Source: Methanosarcinales archaeon
Lineage (GTDB): Archaea; Halobacteriota; Methanosarcinia; Methanosarcinales; Methanogasteraceae
Assembly: GCA_030640725.1 (NCBI GenBank)
Contig: DAOWIV010000005.1
Span: 1-7,331 of the forward strand
Direction of reading: 5' to 3'
Length of the DNA: 7,331 bases
In this document: piece by piece, positions 5,175 through 7,331 of the stretch
How positions within the stretch are numbered: the stretch's first letter is position 1
Layout of the letters: each line of letters begins with the position of its first letter
Program-made: the position numbers and the translations under genes
The notes under the pieces: generated by a model
Told to the model about the DNA's origin: nothing
The model's database searches: none
The model's input: the letters and a program-made list of their open reading frames with translations, nothing else

Positions 5175-5816
5175 ATGGCAGAGTACGACGTTTTAGATGC
5201 ATTTGAATATAATATCCAAAAAGCTAAGGATTTGGCAGATGCGGTAGACATGATAGAACGTGGAAAAGGAACTGGGGAATGGCTTTACCAATCTGCAGAG
5301 GGTTTGGCGAAAAGTCTGCCCCTCTCTGAAGTGATAGAATCCATAGCTCCATTTACAGGTCGAATAGAATCGGGACTCAATGAGTGTATAGATCGGGTGG
5401 AGCGGAGCGGTCTCGAAGCCTCTATTGTTATGACAGTCACCGCATTTGAGACATATTTGAGGGATAAATACGTAGAGAAAAAACAACCAAGTGAGGATGA
5501 CAAGTCCAAATTAAGATCATTTATGAATCTCGAGTATGTCAAGGAAAGATATGAGGAAGTGGATATTAAAGATTTGATTGATAAAACCACAGAACAAAAA
5601 TTGAAGAAAATATTGCAGATGAGACATGTAATAGTTCATAAGGCTGGAATAATAGATGAAAAAGCATGTAAAATGGCTGGATGGGATAAGAGCGCAATCG
5701 GCAATAACATAAAAAAATTTTTAAATTATGATACAACAACTAACGCGATTTCAGTTATAGAGGATTTTGTAAGAGATTTGGACGGAAAAACTACGGAACA
5801 CGTCTCTTTATTATAA
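5175..5816 (+). CDS. HEPN-domain protein (RiboL-PSP/MAE_28990-type), probable RNase
   Basis: A 213-aa, mostly helical soluble protein. Near the C-terminus, residues 150-161 read RHVIVHKAGIID and contain the Rx4H catalytic motif of HEPN ribonucleases (R150, H155, with H151 in the common polar second position). The following GIIDEKACKMAG matches the pattern after the motif in RiboL-PSP and MAE_28990-like HEPN families. The central VMTVTAFETYLRDKY (85-99) fits the first conserved HEPN helix. Such proteins usually act as metal-independent endoRNases in toxin-antitoxin or abortive defence systems, although some are inactive scaffolds. The ATG at 5175 is chosen because GGTGAT precedes it; an upstream GTG at 5166 overlaps that site. 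Codons are AT-rich compared with serA and cbf5. No nucleotidyltransferase partner (MNT) is adjacent. Confidence 0.8.
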   Translation: MAEYDVLDAFEYNIQKAKDLADAVDMIERGKGTGEWLYQSAEGLAKSLPLSEVIESIAPFTGRIESGLNECIDRVERSGLEASIVMTVTAFETYLRDKYVEKKQPSEDDKSKLRSFMNLEYVKERYEEVDIKDLIDKTTEQKLKKILQMRHVIVHKAGIIDEKACKMAGWDKSAIGNNIKKFLNYDTTTNAISVIEDFVRDLDGKTTEHVSLL

Positions 5817-6003
5817 AAAATAGATAGTATAATACAAAAGGTAAACTCTCACTATCGACACTGTCTAAAAATCTATTGATTTCAGTGGTGATGACTTTGC
5901 CGATGCTGCGCACCAGTGCGATGACCGCCACAACATCTATTACCATCACTATAAAATTCGACAGCGCTCAATAAACTCTCAAATGTTGAAAAGTAGCGAA
6001 ATG
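5817..6003. other. Spacer with a GC-richer segment between 10-bp direct repeats
   Basis: TAAACTCTCA occurs at 5842-5851 and again at 5972-5981. The 120 nt between them include a segment (about 5883-5960) richer in G+C than either neighbouring gene. One frame stays open from 5869 to a TAA at 6015-6017 and reads SGDDFADAAHQCDDRHNIYY in its middle, without a usable start. This may be a gene or insertion remnant; I recognise no family. Confidence 0.35.
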
Positions 6004-6036
6004 TTTAAAGATTAAAATACAAAGTGCATGGTGAAG
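6004..6036 (+). promoter_or_regulatory. Promoter and ribosome-binding site of the 134-aa gene
   Basis: TTTAAAGAT at 6004-6012 is a TATA-like element, and GGTGAA at 6030-6035 is a Shine-Dalgarno site 5 nt before the ATG at 6041. Confidence 0.55.
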
Positions 6037-6040
6037 TAAT

Positions 6041-6445
6041 ATGTCAATAAAAGACTCTGAAGATAGTGAAATGTTGGTTAGAGAAGTGTATGCAATTATG
6101 AAAAAATACGATAGGCCAATTTCTACGCCTGCTATAAGAAAAATGATTAATAATGCTGGCATATACCGTAAAACAACTGATGGTGAAGTAACCTATGCTC
6201 TTGAAAACGTTTTGATACCGAGCAAGATTGCGGACAAGGTGATGGGATTAACTCAATTTAGGTATTACTTGATCAAAAGAAGGGGCGATGTAAATGATGC
6301 AATCAAAAAAGAAATAGAGAAAGGTGATAGCAAAAAAATTTCACCGGTCCAAGAAGCGGCGAGGAGGATGGAAGAAGGTAAACCAAATACTGCCGTACCC
6401 ATTGGAAATGGTAATGAAATCTACATTAAGCCGACCACTGGTTAA
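6041..6445 (+). CDS. Hypothetical protein, possible winged-helix fold, 134 aa
   Basis: I cannot assign a family. The N-terminal two thirds look like a winged-helix arrangement: an amphipathic helix (SEMLVREVYAIMKKYD), a turn and second helix (RPISTPAIRKMINNAG), a third helix (GEVTYALENVLIPSKIAD), then strand-like sequence with basic residues (TQFRYYLIKRRGD). The C-terminal 45 residues are Lys/Glu-rich and end in a Gly-rich, probably disordered tail. A DNA-binding role is inference from this pattern. Its start is well supported by GGTGAA at 6030-6035. Base composition is AT-rich like the HEPN gene, from which it is separated by 224 nt with its own promoter-like element. The next gene is convergent, 50 nt away. 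Confidence 0.7.
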   Translation: MSIKDSEDSEMLVREVYAIMKKYDRPISTPAIRKMINNAGIYRKTTDGEVTYALENVLIPSKIADKVMGLTQFRYYLIKRRGDVNDAIKKEIEKGDSKKISPVQEAARRMEEGKPNTAVPIGNGNEIYIKPTTG

Positions 6446-6495
6446 CTTGTAGTTAGAAAGGAAAAGAACACAAGGCGGAAGAAGTCTTGAGATCT

Positions 6496-6801
6496 TTAAT
6501 ATTTTAATAATTCCATCTCATTTAGCATTGTGAGTATATTTTGTGCATCTCTTGGCGAAGGTATTTGGCTAAAAATATCAATGACATATTTACATTCTTC
6601 TTTTTTTCCTTTCATTATATTTTTGAGTTCTGTTATCAGTTTTCTAAGCTTGGGGTCTCTCCTTCTATAAATCATTGTGCTTTTTGGAGAAAACCTCCCA
6701 GGTTTGCGTTGGATAAAACGAATGTATTCTTTTCCTTTTAATTTATTATAGAGTTCTTCGTGGGCCATTTCCATGATTATCACTTTTCTATGTCCTGTCA
6801 T
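6496..6801 (-). CDS. Hypothetical basic protein, 101 aa
   Basis: No family recognised. The N-terminal half is strongly basic (KGKEYIRFIQRKPGRFSPK, then YRRRDPKLRKLITELKNIMK) and the C-terminal part is an amphipathic helical region (PSPRDAQNILTMLNEMELLKY), so nucleic-acid binding is possible but unproven. Two starts are credible: ATG 6801 with AGGTGG at 6816-6811, and an internal ATG at 6774 preceded by AAGTGATAATC, which resembles the ribosome-binding site of the HEPN gene. The shorter form would be 92 aa. It is downstream of the 118-aa gene on the same strand with a 52-nt gap, so they may share a transcript. The sequence is very AT-rich. Confidence 0.65.
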   Translation of the reverse strand: MTGHRKVIIMEMAHEELYNKLKGKEYIRFIQRKPGRFSPKSTMIYRRRDPKLRKLITELKNIMKGKKEECKYVIDIFSQIPSPRDAQNILTMLNEMELLKY

Positions 6802-6853
6802 CTATTACCGCCACCTGTACGATCATGAGCGTCAGCAAATACTTGATGAAACA

Positions 6854-7210
6854 TTACATTATCGTACGTAAATTTCCAATAGTTGTTATATCAGGCATAT
6901 AGATTGCAACGGCTTTATCGAGTATTTTTTCTATCGCCTCTTCGTCCTCGAATGGGTGAAGATTGATATATTCAGTCGATGATTTTGCTGACATGACACC
7001 ATATTTTTTGACATTATAAGATGCTAATCTAAATATTGATTTATTGGGATAATCGCTGTTATCATAACTGCTAACCCAAAAATTGCAAAAAGAGATGACA
7101 ATTTCATCCTGTATTGGGTTATCCCACTTTTTTGGTATTACTTTCAATCCTTTCACTTCAAGCGGTGAAGAAGATACCAGTGCCACATTGGAATGAATCT
7201 CATCGGTCAT
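6854..7210 (-). CDS. Hypothetical protein, 118 aa
   Basis: No family recognised and no signal peptide or membrane segment seen. The sequence is mixed alpha/beta: strands such as NVALVSSS and EIVISFCNFWVSS, a polar middle (YDNSDYPNKS), and an acidic helix (PFEDEEAIEKILDKAVAIY) towards the C-terminus. The ATG at 7210 is the first possible start in frame and lacks a clear Shine-Dalgarno. A tandem 7-bp repeat (CATCGGT twice, 7201-7214 on the plus strand) covers the start and creates a second, out-of-frame ATG. It diverges from the gene starting at 7321, and the 6801-6496 gene follows on the same strand. AT-rich like the rest of this end of the window. Confidence 0.6.
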   Translation of the reverse strand: MTDEIHSNVALVSSSPLEVKGLKVIPKKWDNPIQDEIVISFCNFWVSSYDNSDYPNKSIFRLASYNVKKYGVMSAKSSTEYINLHPFEDEEAIEKILDKAVAIYMPDITTIGNLRTIM

Positions 7211-7264
7211 CGGTTAAGACACTTGCCGATCTACCCGATATTTTCATGAAATAATATTCACCAA

Positions 7265-7277
7265 CCATTTATATCTT
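7265..7277. promoter_or_regulatory. TATA-like element between two divergent genes
   Basis: ACCATTTATATCT reads TTTATAT on the plus strand and GATATAAATG on the minus strand. It is about 45 nt upstream of the ATG at 7321 and about 55 nt upstream of the minus-strand start at 7210, so it could serve either or both genes. Confidence 0.45.
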
Positions 7278-7320
7278 GGTATCCCCAATTACTTCTAATC
7301 AGTTATCTGAGGGGATATTG

Positions 7321-7331
7321 ATGACAACCGA
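7321..7331 (+). CDS. Start of a plus-strand gene cut by the window end
   Basis: ATG ACA ACC GA at the window edge is preceded by a strong GAGGGGAT Shine-Dalgarno site (7309-7316) and a TATA-like element at 7268-7274. A TTG directly before the ATG is in the same frame, but the ATG is preferred. Only M-T-T is readable, so nothing can be said of the product. Confidence 0.55.

Noticed and set aside
5887..5935. Possible C/D-box RNA (GTGATGA and GCGATGA boxes)
   Set aside because: The C and C' look-alikes are present, but no CTGA D or D' box lies at the needed distance.
1..7331. CRISPR arrays or complete insertion sequences
   Set aside because: No regularly spaced repeats and no recognisable transposase were found on either strand.

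Overview
The window looks like archaeal chromosome, probably a euryarchaeon of the methanogen/ANME/Syntrophoarchaeum type, although the lineage call is only inference. The reasons are an RNA-guided pseudouridine synthase of the archaeal Cbf5 type, a DUF2240 protein (an archaeal family), a serine tRNA with a short intron in its anticodon loop and no encoded CCA, PGF-CTERM and PEF-CTERM-like surface-protein tails, TATA-like boxes, and GGAGGT or GGTGAT ribosome-binding sites.

Layout. (1) Positions 1-88 hold the last 28 codons of a PGF-CTERM surface protein, closed by a strong hairpin and pyrimidine tract at 106-137. (2) Positions 260-2842 look like one operon: serA (D-3-phosphoglycerate dehydrogenase, TTG start), an unrecognised 162-aa protein, and a DUF2240 protein overlapping it in an ATGA junction. 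(3) Positions 2876-3224 hold a broken secreted-protein gene with a signal peptide, a NosD-like beta-helix start and an Asp-rich segment with an archaeosortase-type tail. These lie in three frames, and two single-base restorations would rejoin them. A hairpin/T-tract terminator overlaps its stop. (4) Positions 3244-3724 contain no convincing gene but do contain several hairpins and short repeats. (5) Positions 3725-4938 form an RNA/ribosome cluster: a 28-codon highly basic COX24/mS38-like mini-gene, cbf5, and a spliced tRNA-Ser(GGA) whose 5' end lies inside the last codons of cbf5.

(6) From about 5130 on, base composition changes. The genes beyond the tRNA are AT-rich: for example, 5581-5640 has 16 G+C in 60, against 36 in 60 at 1081-1140 in serA. 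This stretch carries a HEPN-family protein with an intact Rx4H ribonuclease motif, a small protein with a possible winged-helix fold, two unrecognised genes on the minus strand, and the first codons of another plus-strand gene. It resembles an accessory island next to a tRNA, but no integrase and no duplicated tRNA end are visible here.

How the genes work together: serA starts phosphorylated serine synthesis. The COX24-like peptide, Cbf5 and tRNA-Ser all belong to translation or RNA modification. The HEPN gene may act on RNA in defence or growth control. No complete, clearly new multi-gene system can be demonstrated. The best leads are the tRNA/cbf5 overlap with the 18-nt intron, the COX24-like mini-gene beside cbf5, and the HEPN island.
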